Source: Epiperipatus broadwayi
Taxonomy: Eukaryota; Onychophora; Udeonychophora; Euonychophora; Peripatidae
DNA length: 64,000 nucleotides
Assembly: GCA_028023455.1 (NCBI GenBank)
Contig: JAQFVV010006274.1
Location: 1,862,001-1,926,000 of the forward strand
Direction: 5' to 3'
A program made the position numbers and the translations under genes. The notes below the pieces were generated by a model. That model was not told the origin of the DNA and did not search any database. It was given only the letters and a program-made list of their open reading frames with translations. Positions 11,825-22,689 of the stretch are shown in pieces. How positions within the stretch are numbered: position 1 is the first letter of the stretch; every line of letters starts with the position of its first letter.

Positions 11825-12189
11825 TAAATATATAAATTCAACATTCCTTTTCTTTTTAAAACTTGTTTTTATTCCAACTATAATTTTCTTTCTCCTTCCA
11901 ATACAACGTTTCAACTACATTCTGTAGTCATTATCAGTTATTTATTGAATAAAAGCACAAAACTCTTATGTCAATTTTATTTGATCTGGCTTTTCATGAG
12001 ATTTCGAATCAGTCAAGACCTTTTTTATAATTGGAAAATATTTGAAGGTGTAAAAAATAACATCATGATTGAAAACTTGATAATGACTACAGAATGTAGT
12101 TGAAACGTTGTATTGGAAGGAGAAAGAAAATTATAGTTGGAATAAAAACAAATTTTAAAAAGAAAAGGAATGTTGAATTTATATATTTA
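11825..12189. repeat. Inner inverted arms with hammerhead-like core
   Basis: Arms 11825-11936 and 12078-12189 read TGATAATGACTACAGAATGT then AGTTGAAACG from the centre outward. ACTACA and TGTAGT can pair, placing a TGATAA block before and a GAAA block after a short stem. This resembles hammerhead ribozyme cores reported in PLE terminal repeats, but has TGATAA where TGATGA is expected. Confidence 0.5.
11933..12075 (-). pseudogene. Captured hAT fragment
   Basis: Reverse complement of 10121-10263. I count one difference in 143 bases (G at about 12006 versus the complement of A in the source). Internal stop codons of the degraded hAT are shared, so it was copied from an already broken element, most simply the neighbour about 1.7 kb away. 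Confidence 0.9.
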
Positions 12190-13210
12190 CACACATAATA
12201 TGTAATCAATGCTCAGCTTATATTAAGACAACTAGCCATATCGTGATCATGTGTACAAGTTGTATAGGAAGAAGTGGATAGCTGTAGAGAGCTTGAAAGT
12301 CTGAGTTCCAATCTCTTCTAAATTACATTGTTCAGTGTAGACAATATACTTGTATCTGAATATTAATTAATGTTCAAAAATTCAAGTTGTTGAAAAAATA
12401 TTTTTAGCAAGCTTTAGCTTGGATTGTTATCATCTTGAGAATGTAAGCCAGCTTAAATACCTTGGTAGTTTTATAAGTAGATAAATGGTATAAGATTTTG
12501 AAGTAGACTCCAATATGCTGCTTTTAACAAGTTAAAAGATTCCAATGAAATAAATACTGCAACTAAAATTGTTGTATATAGAGCTGCTATTTTATCTAAA
12601 TTATAGCATGAAAGTGAAATTTGGACACTATCAGCGCAATGTAAAAACATTCAAAATGTATTATTTAAACATGCTCTATAAAATATTAAAAATATAAAAT
12701 GGCAAGATCATAAATTAATTAATGAGGTTTTCAGCTTGTAGAATGTCATATAGTTGAGTCATTTAGTGTAAAATCTCATCTTTGTTGAATTGGATATGTA
12801 AAATGAATGAACAATGGAAAACCTTGTAAAAGAGTGTTTTATTGTGAATTGATTCATAATTTTCATGGAAACAGATCCCATCTACAATATAATGATTATC
12901 TCACAGACATTCTCAAATTGGGAGGATATAGCAGAGAATAGAACATAGTGAAGAGTTGTATTTATACATGGGGTTGACATGTGTCAAAAAGAAACATTTT
13001 CTATTAAAATTAAAGATAACATCAAAAATATTAAGTAAGCAGAAAAAATGAACAAGCATTTTTTATATGTAAACAAATTTGTTGGTTCACAGATTGCTTT
13101 GTATAGTCATCACAAAATTCATTTCTGAAAAAGTTTTTTTTTCTCTCTTTTGGAGTTGGAACGATCATATTCATTTATGCATGGCTGTCTATTATTATTT
13201 TGGTGCAAAT

Positions 13211-14418
13211 GAATGTTTTTTTTAAAAATATCAGTCAATGAAAATTAATGATTTAAATTTATTTCTGTTTCTATCAACCATAAAATGTCATATTTCTACA
13301 ATTTTGAGAAGTCAGTAAGAGTATTCATTTACATTTATACATTATTAATATTATTGGTATAATTGGGGACAGATTATAATATTTTTTAAAAAGTGCTGGT
13401 TGAGCATGAAATACGTGTATGGGTGATTATTTATCTTTTCAACATATATATGTTCAGGTGTATCAGTGTTATGAGATAGAGTGGAGAATGGTGGGTGGTG
13501 TGAAAGTCTGTGCTCATATAACCTATATATTACATATATAGACCCAGGTATATAATAAGTCTGTGTTTCAGTGATTAAATTGTAAAAAGTAAATAGGTTA
13601 ATTCATGAATTGTATATTTTTCACAAAGTTTTTGTTATGAATCTTTAATGATGCATTCAATCTCTCACCCTCTCATATTAGCTAATTATAAGGAGTCTGA
13701 AGATAATGTATTCAGATTCCTTGTAATTGATTGGGATAAAAATCTTCTACACCAAAGCTTTTTACTCAAATTTATAAATACAATAATTTCTTTTTATATT
13801 TTATCATCTAAAAATTATATGAATTTTTTTTTAGAAATAATTTTGTTTGGATATATATTGTATTAAATATAGTATTTGTGAAATGTATTTGCTTTGAACT
13901 AAATGCAATGCTTAATTATTATTTTTTTTAGTGGTAACATCTGATTTGTGGTGACAAATGCTTTATGTGATTCACTAATCAAAAAAGGCTGCTTGTGCTG
14001 ATATAAGGGGAGAAAATGTCTTGTTACATTCAAAACTATACTTATTTACTTTTAGCATTATTTTCAAAATGTATTTGAAAACAAATTGTTGTTTTTTTTA
14101 ACCTATATATGTATATACAATTATAAAATTTACTTTTCAAAAGAAGTAACTTTAAAATATTTAGTAACAAACTTATGATAGGATTATATATAATTTTTTT
14201 GTTTGTTTGTTTATGAAATACAACAGAATTGATTAGATAACCAGGAATCAGTCTTTTTATTGTCTCCATTTTATTTTGTATGTTTGTTGTTTTTTTAACA
14301 TATGGAAAAATTATTATTTTATTACCAATTAGTCGTTCTATGCATCTTTAACAGTAGATGCATTAATTATCTTGTTGTATTTCTGTGTATATATAAACAT
14401 TGTTGTTGTTTTTTGTAG
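13211..14418. other. AT-rich DNA with one half-palindrome repeat
   Basis: No gene seen. The only assigned feature is the repeat at 13447-13572. The stretch ends at the splice acceptor of the first UBR exon. Confidence 0.5.
13447..13572 (-). repeat. Half copy of the palindromic repeat at 20.4 kb
   Basis: It carries GTGTATCAGTGTTATGAGAT, GTGAAAGTCTGTGCTCATAT and the reverse complement of the leader CACGGGCTTGTTATATACC seen at 20383. It therefore has the leader and one arm, on the minus strand, but lacks the second arm that makes the 20.4-kb copy a palindrome. Confidence 0.75.
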
Positions 14419-14475
14419 TTGGTGCAATCATCCTCAAATTAAAAAAAAATTAGAATGTTCAGAATCTCTTATCAG
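14419..14475 (+). CDS. UBR1/2-like exon, WC motif segment
   Basis: A 57-base exon preceded by a T-rich tract ending TTTTGTAG and followed by the donor GTTAGT. After one base that completes a codon it encodes 18 residues beginning WCNHPQIKKKL, then leaves AG as the first two bases of the next codon. This matches the stretch of animal UBR1/2 that starts with a Trp-Cys pair just before the LP.DYS motif. It is short and would be hard to identify alone. The call rests on the clean splice sites, the shared phase with the two exons downstream and the continuous family resemblance across the junctions. The open frame around it runs into intron on both sides. Confidence 0.8.
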
Positions 14476-16600
14476 GTTAGTAATACTTATTCTTTGTTTT
14501 AATTTTAAAATTTGTTTTGAAATGTTATCAACTTGTTTTTTTATTTTTATATATATAGAGATTATTGTATTCTTTATGTATTTAACTTTAGCTTCTAAGG
14601 TACTTGATTTTATGTTGAATCCGCTTGATGGCATTGATCCTATCCAAATGCATATAAATATGCCATTTAGTTGGCCACAGTCAAACCAACTAGCCACAAC
14701 TTTTTTTTTCTGTTGTAACTAAGAGCTTGCTTTGTCTTGCACAGTTTGTGCAAGTGCACACAATACTGTCTTTTAGCAATGTTAACACTTCACAACTGTA
14801 CCATTTCAGGGTGGTGGATTTAAAGTTTGCAGAACTATTGCAATTTGCATTCAAATGTAATTACGTAACATAATATTAAAAAGTAATAATTATAAGCTCT
14901 TTACCCTGCTTCCAAACCCAACATGTAAGGTGTAAATAATTAGAAAAGGTTAGGGGAAAGCACAATTTCACTGTTCTCCCAAAAAAAAGTCACCGTTCAC
15001 GAGAATTAAAATGTCTGACTGTAAAATTTCTCATAGTTATATCCAGAGACAAAAAGAAATTGTAAAAAGAATACATTTTTTAATCTTAAAGAAAAAAAAA
15101 ACAAAAAAATACAATCGAGTTGGAAAATTATTAATCGTTATTAATAAGTGTGCCATTAATGTTATCTACCATACCTTAGTCACATATTTTTTCAAAGATA
15201 GCTATTGGAATAAATAAAGATTAATTTTCCATTTCAAAAATGACCAAAGAAAATGAGTCAAATACAGTTCAGTAATTAAAGCATTCTCATCCCCCCCCCC
15301 AATGATGTAGTTAGTTATCTGTCAAGCAATGGTAGTAAACTTTTTAAAGTTGGCAGGGGGATTTTCCCAGTGTGGGGAATTCTACTAGAATAAAATATTT
15401 GTAATAATATCTGTTAATTGATGTTTTAATTCTTGTGCGTGTTAAAAGGCATACCATCCCCCCCACACGCACATTGTAGGACTAAGATGAAATTTGTAAG
15501 CAAAGCTTTAAATTGATCATCATAAAATTGTTAATCGAATAAATTTGACAGTAATTTATTAAGGAAATCAATCAATGAGTTACGTTAACCCGTATGATAA
15601 AATGTTTGAGTGTAAAAAATTTCTCATAGTTATATCCAGAGACAAAAAGAAATTGTAAAAAGAATTACAGTAATTTATTAAGGAAAATAAATGAATTACG
15701 TTAACCTGTACAATTATTATTATTCTTTCAAAAATAAGGTGTTGGGCCCAGAAATGTTATATTTATGTGTGTTTTCCTAGAAATAATGCCATCAAGCAGT
15801 TTCAACACGCTAATAGAACAGTACCTATCAATGATATTTTATATACATCATAATTTCTTGACATGATTTTTCTGTGCTTATGTGATTATAGATAGTGCCA
15901 ATTTTAATTACTTATTCATCCAAAAATTTGAAATTTTTTTTTTTCAAAAGAAGTTTGTGTATGGAAACTAAAGAAAAAAAAAGTCTGAAATGCTGCAATA
16001 ATAGATTTTTTAAAAAAATATCCATTTTGATTTTTAACAATGTAATCATGTTTTGAAATTTAATTTGTCTGTAGAATACTTATAAAGTTTCATTATGTTG
16101 TTGTTTTAATTTATTTTTAGATTATATTGTTAATTTTTTAAAAATTCATCTAATGTAGAATAGCAATATAACATTGTACTTTTTAAAAGCATTCTTTTGT
16201 ATAAAATTTTAATATATTTACACACATATTATAAAAATATGTTATTTAATTAGCATTAATTAAGATTTTATTTAATCAAGTGGCAAAGTGTATTATAATT
16301 AAGTAGTTTAAAAAATATATTTTTATATAATGGAATTTTTTTTTCAAATTATTTCAGAATAGAATGAAGTAGGATTATATATTAAAAATTTAAATATTTT
16401 TTAATGTTTACATCTTCTGCTTATGTGTTGTTTTTTTTACTAATATGCACCAACTAATGATGTTTTTTTTTTAAAAAAAAAAAAAAAATTGTATGATAAT
16501 AAATATAATGTAAATGATGAAAAATATAAATGTTAGGTTAAAGAATACTGTGATTATAGTAACTACAGTTAGTATTGTGATAAAATTCTTTTAAAAAGAA
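14476..16600. other. Intron start with local duplications
   Basis: Downstream of the first UBR exon I see no gene. A GC-richer patch at about 14590-14830 was not recognised. Direct repeats are at 15010-15712, and short C-runs occur at 15291 and 15456. Confidence 0.5.
15010..15712 (+). repeat. Interleaved direct repeats
   Basis: TTTCTCATAGTTATATCCAG and the following AAAGAAATTGTAAAAAGAAT occur at about 15030-15073 and again at about 15620-15665. A second block, CAGTAATTTATTAAGGAAA with GTTACGTTAACC, occurs at 15549-15590 and 15667-15705. The nested order suggests a duplication followed by a smaller tandem one. Confidence 0.75.
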
Positions 16601-16639
16601 AACATTTGCAGATGTCAGAGAAAATTAATCTGATAAAGA

Positions 16640-18450
16640 TTTTATTTTTCATTTTAAGCAAAACCTGTAAGTTTAAAATGTATTCTTGGAATTGATTTAT
16701 AAAATATTACACTATGAATAAATTATAGAATGGGAAAAGATTAAATATTGTGATTATCTAAAAAAGCGATTAGATTGTCAGATGAGAAATGGAGAGAAAT
16801 GGGAATTTGTTGTTTTGAAGATAAAAACAAGTATAGTGGAGAGAGTATTGTTTTAGAATTAAATGCAATATATAAATGATAGATTGTTAATGGAGGGCTG
16901 AACATTGTTTTAAGGACTCTAGAAATTATCCAGATATATATAAATAATGAATATCCTAATGAAGAAATGAAACTCTTATAAATAAATTGAAAAAGTAACT
17001 GAAATGTGTATAGAAATAATTGTTTTTAATTTTGGGGGATTAGAATGACATGCTAGATAACAAAACTTTATGAGATTATGAATTAGGATTAAGAAATAAA
17101 AAAAGTCAAAAGTTGATAATTTTTATATGGAAAATAATACAATAATAATGATAATATGTTACTTAAAGATTTCTCACAAATGTATATATTAAAAAACATC
17201 AGTTAGAAATTATTTGATTGTATATTAATTCAGAATGGGTTTAAGAATAGTATTAAAATAACATGTATGTGCATATTCAATTCAGATTAAAGTTTAATAG
17301 TTGCTTAATTAAAGCTAGAATTTAAAAACATAAAACTTTCTAGGACAAGAAAGAAGTGGGCCATAAATGAATTAAATGGAATATTAGGGGATTTTTTTAT
17401 AAAAAAAAAAATAATTGAATAATAAAATAAAGTGTAAATAATAGCAAGATAAATGGTAAATTCAAATAAAAGGTGCAACTAGTCAAAGAAACTTTAAAGG
17501 ATGTTATAACACAGTCACTAGATATGAATATATCAAAAGATCAGAATATATATATATTTGTTTTAATATTGATCTTTATATATATATATATATATATATA
17601 TGTTTTAATATTGAGATGGTTAATAAAGTTATAATGAGAAAGACTCCATAAAAACTGATATAGATAGAAGTATATATAGAAATATTAATAGAGAAATGTA
17701 CTATCATGTAATAAATAAATTAGAAAGTATTATTAGAAATGTAATAAATTATGTATGATTGATTAAAATCATAATATAATAAAAATTAAAAAAACTCTGA
17801 ATCGAACAAGCATGGAAAGAAAACTATATTCATATCAAATAATGGCTAAATAATTATTTGAAAAGTTATTTGTGTTGAAAATAGGCAAGTGTATATAAAC
17901 TATGTATGTGGTAGATATAATAAGCTTCAATTGAATAAAAAAAATGGTGGGGGAGGAGAGGAGATAAGAACAAAATAGATTGTGCAATAATAGAAATTGA
18001 GATTATAAAAGCTGTAATTGAGATATAAAATTTGTAAAATTGCAAAGAACTGAGAAAATTTTAATTGAACTATTGAAAGTTGAAAGGAAATATGCATTGA
18101 TGTTTGTATTTTATTTATGACTCAAGAGAGCAGTTAGAATATTTTTTTTGTAACAGATACAATTTCTACAGAGAAAAAATAATGCAATAAAGTGGACTAT
18201 TTCAAAATTTTAAATAAAGTTTAATCCTAAGTGCAGTGAAAATAATTTTGAAAATATTGAATGCTAACTTTTTTTTATAACAGATTAGATGAGTAGATAA
18301 TTGGAGAGCAATTTGTATATAGAAAGAATAGCAGTACTAGAGATGTAATTATAATTAGTATGACTTGCTGAGATGGGAGAAAATGAAAGTGAAATTAATA
18401 TTTGTTTTATTGGCTTTTTTGAAAAAGTATTTAATAAAATAAATTTATTT
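16640..18450 (+). pseudogene. Old LINE: endonuclease and reverse transcriptase remnants
   Basis: Fragments in one frame or another follow the order of a non-LTR element. A segment near 17030-17110 resembles the endonuclease GD-N core (LILGD-NDMLDNKTL, then ELGLRNKKSQKLI). Near 17990-18440 an EIIKAV segment, a RAICI segment and DLLRWEKMKVKLIFVLLAFL resemble the reverse transcriptase region around the FGFR and KAFD blocks. Almost every motif is damaged. It is intronic, on the UBR sense strand. Confidence 0.45.
17577..17601. repeat. (TA)n microsatellite
   Basis: About 12 TA units, within a small duplication of TTTTAATATTGA. Confidence 0.9.
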
Positions 18451-20119
18451 TTAAATGCTTTTATTTAACTTAGAAATTCTGTTTATTTGTGTCAAATCTT
18501 GTAACTGATTTTTAACATATTTCAACAAAGGGATTTTCTTCAAATTTTGTGTGCAATATATTTCAGAGTTGTCCAGTCACTTATCTAGCCTAAGAGTATT
18601 TACATACTGAATTTCGACCATGTTGATATTAATTCAGTGAGATGTGCAATAAATTCATAGTATATTTTTTAAAAATACTCTTTCATTGTACTTCATGATT
18701 AATTCACTAAAAAGCATTTACGGTTAATCAAAATAGAAAGAAAAAAATATATATGATGAAATCTTAATTTATTTTGATTGTTTAACTAAAATTTGCTTTT
18801 CTATACACTATCTTTATAAAAACAAAAATCTTGTAAATAATCTTTAACATGAATGAATTTCATTTTAAATACTGATAATACAATGACATTGTTTTGATTC
18901 TCAGTTTTTAAATTTGAATATGAATATTAGCAAAAATTCAGTTACAAAATATCGAAATATTTAAAAATACAATATATATATATAATATTTAATTTGATGA
19001 GTAACACATTAAAAACTCAATTTTTTTTTTTCTTGAACCACAATTTTGGTTATTATTATTAGCAACTAAACACCACATGATAAACATTTTCTATGCTTGC
19101 TCATAACTGTTATTAAAACAGGCAAAAGCCTCCATACAGTAGTGCCACTCAATGCAAGCCAGATTAATCAATGGATACCAGAAGGCTTGTGCATAAAATT
19201 TCTATCTAGTGCCTACTCATTCAATATCCCCAGACTAGTTTCTAGCTTGTGGCTTTCGTCATTGAGGTGCCTTGTATCTGTGAGCAATGCACTTAGATCT
19301 TAGGATCTAATGCAACCCTCCAGCAGCCACCTTTTATCTCTACCTAACTACAAAACTATGAGAATAAAATTGGAAAACACTATTTTCAATCCAAGCTTAT
19401 TAGCTTATATAGTCATGTAGTGGTGGATATGGTTATTAAAGAACTAAAGACACCAAAATATATGGGTACTGAAAAAATATATGGGTACTTCCAAAAGTCA
19501 AATGTGTGTTATAATTTAGACTTAAAACCAACTAAGAATGCCAAATTTTTAGATCAGAAGATTAATTAGCTCATGAGAAAAATATTTTATTTAATCCCAA
19601 TAATTTATTTAGTATAAGATAAAATTCAGTTAATGTGTTTATGTAAATTATACATTTAGCTCATTGGCATATATATTTACACATCTGATCCAAGTACATT
19701 TAAGATTAAATTAACTGCAAAATTGCCAACATGGTCACTACTGCTCACCAGTGGGCAGCGAATATTTGTTAGATGTTAAAAGAAAAAAGCATAGATTACT
19801 ATAGATGCCTGTTAGGTGTTTACATTTTTTTGCAGAGTTGCGCCTCTTGAAATATATGCTAATTTGATACAAATCTATAAAGGTTCCAATTTTAATATTG
19901 ATATTCATATTATACATTTTGCAATTGCACTTTTGGTAGGCAATACAAAAAAATAAACAGTGAGCTCTGTGCCTCTGTACAAATGACATAACTATAATCA
20001 AACAACTTGTAACTACTGCATGGTCTATCTATTTGGTTAGTTAATTGAGTGTGATCTTAAGCTCTTTAGTAAAAAGTTATAAATTTTTAAACTAATTTTA
20101 GCTTGTATCTCAAAAAAAG
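18451..20119. other. No recognisable gene
   Basis: AT-rich intron. A GC-richer block at 19070-19330 has a 68-codon open frame, but I recognise nothing in it on either strand. Confidence 0.5.
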
Positions 20120-21880
20120 AAATACTGGAATACTCGAAAATGGGTTTTTTTGAATTTGTAACAAATAAACTGCTTCCGATGTGTTTATTATGTCACAAAA
20201 TGTTATCAAATGAAGCTGAGTTGATTATGTTAGTGTCTTGTAGCAAAGTACCCTCAAGAAAAAGGCAAACCAATAAAATATTTTCAAGAGATCTGCAAAA
20301 AATTTCAAATTTATTCACCAATTGCATCTTCTTTTCAAAAACTAATTGCAGAAAATGAAAACTGATTAACTGTAATAACTGAAACACGGGCTTGTTATAT
20401 ACCTGTGGCTATATATATGTAATATAGGGTATATGAGCACAGACTTTCACACCACCCATCTCTCTCCACTCTATCTAATAACACTGATACACATATATGT
20501 GTTTAGGTGTATCAGTGTTATTAGATAGAGTGGAGAGAGGTGGGTGATGTGAAAGTCTGTGCTCATATACCCTATATTAACTGTAAGTTATCAAATATCA
20601 AAATTGATAGCAAAAACTGGCAAAAGTCATAATATTTGTGAAACTGATAATTCTCTGTATCAAGAAATTCATATCAACTGTATTGCATCAGGATATATCT
20701 CAGCGTAAACACTATGAAGCAATGCATTGATGAAATGGAGTTAATTTTGAAAATTGACTAATATCTAGTCTTCAAAATACTAAATTTTCATTGCAGTTGG
20801 ACGATTCTACCTTTGTGATAATATTGTGGTGTTAATGACATATGTATGATGATAATTTGATGAATTGAATAAATTGCAGGAAGAAATGCTATTTACAGAA
20901 AATCTTGTCACAGATACAAAAGGAATAACAATATTTCAGTCTGTAAAAACATTCTGAAAAAACAATATACTTTCAACTAATATGGTTGCATGAACTACTG
21001 ATGGTGTACCGTTAATAGTAAGTCACTATCATGGATTTGTTGCTTATTTAAAAATAGAAATTCCTACTGTTTTATGTATTCATTGCGTGGTATATAGACA
21101 ATATCTAGTAAGAAAATATTTTAAGTTGAAATTTTCATTCGTCTTTAAATATAGAAATTGTAAATAAAATAAAATCAATTGCCAAAGATGGTAGAATGTT
21201 TTGTCAGCTTTTCCAGGATAATAATGAGCAATTTGTTTAATTACTTTTGCAAACAAAAGTCCGATGGCTCTCAAAGATACATGCCTATCCCGATTTGGGT
21301 CTTTAGATGATAACATAATCCCGTTCTTTATGAATAATAATGAAGATTTCTATCAACAATTAAAGGCAAAGCTTTTATTTGGCAGATGTTTTCAAAATGA
21401 TTCAATTAAATTAATTTGCAGTTTCAAGAAATGAATATAACTCATCAATTGCAAATACAATATATCAATATTTATTGAAAACTTGATCTTCTCTTGCACA
21501 ATCTATTGCAAAGAAAATTTTATCAATTTCCTCAAGTCCTCTATAAAAGATTATGTATCTCCAGATGACATTAATAGATTCACTAGCCATATCTATAAAC
21601 TTAAATCAAATATGAAGAAATGTTTTTAAAACATTTTGAACTTGAAAGTACATATTTAGATGATAGATCTCTTTACCACAAATTTTATTGAAATTAATGT
21701 AACTTTGCAAGAACTATTAGAATTCTAATATGATGAAGACAGCAGAAAGAATTTTGTTATTGGTGGATACTAGAAACTCTGGCAAAATAATATAAACAAA
21801 TAAACTATTTAAATATCATTGAAAGAGGAGATCTTCAATTATTTCTAACAAAATGAATCAGATATTTAGTTTCGCAATAT
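20120..21880 (+). pseudogene. Second hAT transposase remnant (ZBED-like)
   Basis: Fragments match a different ZBED-like hAT in order: FEFVTNKLLPMCLLCHK with a Cys-x2-Cys pair; SRDLQKISNLFTNCIFF; EEMLFTENLVTDTKGITIFQ; TTDGVPLIVSHYHGFVAYLK, then CIHCVVYRQYLV; and near the end NVTLQELLEF. These fit the finger, the first catalytic segment and the middle of the protein. The C-terminal dimerisation block was not found. Stops and frameshifts are frequent, and a 200-bp palindromic insertion sits at 20376-20575. Confidence 0.7.
20376..20575. mobile_element. 200-bp palindromic insertion with 11-bp target duplication
   Basis: ATTAACTGTAA occurs at 20365-20375 and 20576-20586, flanking the insertion in the hAT remnant. 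The element has a leader (ACACGGGCTTGTTATATACC, then CTATATATATG) followed by a long hairpin with 72-bp arms at 20421-20492 and 20507-20578, nearly perfectly matched and running slightly into the right duplication. It has no coding capacity. A half copy is at 13447-13572. Confidence 0.85.
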
Positions 21881-22689
21881 CAGCCTCAAGAATCTCATTA
21901 ATTTTTTGTGTTTTAAATAAATTAATATTATAATATTTTCAAATTCAAAATAAATTAAATACATTTTATACTTTCAAATTGATTTAAATGTGTTATTTAC
22001 TTTGTATTGTTATATATCTACCAATATACTATTATAAATTCTTTTTTGTGTAATTATTTCATAAACACTAAATTAAGTTATTCCGGCAATGATGGATGGT
22101 AAGGAAATTATACTGTTAATAAGATTACAAATATGGGCGGTAGGTTAAAAAAGTTAACGAATTCTGAATTAACTAGATAATTATTAGAATATTAAATTCT
22201 TTGGGTTTTTTTTAATTCGTTCTTAATGAATGTGATTAACTTACTTTCTCTTCCCAAATGGCTATCTCTAGTTTTCTCTCTGCTATGACGTAATCATTTT
22301 ATATTCCTCTTTCAAAACAAAAAATAATACTATACATATATTACGTCCTTTTTTTTTTTTGTCATACCACTTAAAGACATTCTGCTGAGAATGATCATAT
22401 GTTTTCTGAAATGGTTTCAAACTCCTCTTTACATAACTTTTATTTTGTGTGTTCTTTTTAATACAAAAGCATTATAACATAATTTTTAGTAATTTGAAAG
22501 GGGTCTCTTATGAAGTGGAAATAATATTTATACTAATATAAATCTGACTGCTGATATCAAATGTTTTAACATTTATGATCTCTCAGGTTGAATTGACATC
22601 TGTGAGATCTCATAAAAAAAAATGCCAAAGAAGTTTTCTCATTTTCATATTTATGATTATTTTGAATTTTCACATTTGTGTAGTGATTA
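21881..22689. other. No recognisable feature
   Basis: AT-rich sequence between the hAT remnant and a possible LINE remnant. No motif recognised. Confidence 0.4.

Larger units (their letters stand above)
11567..12344. mobile_element. Foldback element with captured hAT DNA
   Basis: A 778-bp insertion in the LINE, bounded by the direct repeat TATACTT (11560-11566 and 12345-12351). Outer arms (about 11588-11655 and 12255-12325) contain a tRNA-like B-box: GAGTTCAAATCCC on the minus strand at 11595-11607, and GAGTTCCAATCTC on the + strand near 12303. Inner arms (11825-11936 and 12078-12189) are 112 bp and nearly identical. The core is an inverted 143-bp piece of the hAT pseudogene. It has no protein-coding capacity. 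Confidence 0.75.
11073..13210 (+). pseudogene. LINE reverse transcriptase, split by a foldback insertion
   Basis: The 5' part (11073-11560) carries IIDMVFVTRQRQEKC, then TFDSINRSSLW, then LGYVLAPTLFS and YADD, which are standard blocks of a non-LTR reverse transcriptase. It stops at the foldback element 11567-12344 and resumes after it with QLKYLGSFIS, a NIKNIKWQDHK segment, a WICKMNEQ segment and a C-terminal finger-like tail near 13080-13200. The host copy is rich in stops. Both halves are in the same orientation and in family order, so they were one element before the insertion. Confidence 0.75.

Noticed and set aside
14372-14722. 116-codon frame as a whole gene
   Set aside because: Only 14419-14475 within it fits UBR with splice sites. 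The rest is intron read through, and its antisense frame is no better.
19097-19303. 68-codon frame in a GC-richer block
   Set aside because: No motif, no splice support and no resemblance to a known family on either strand.
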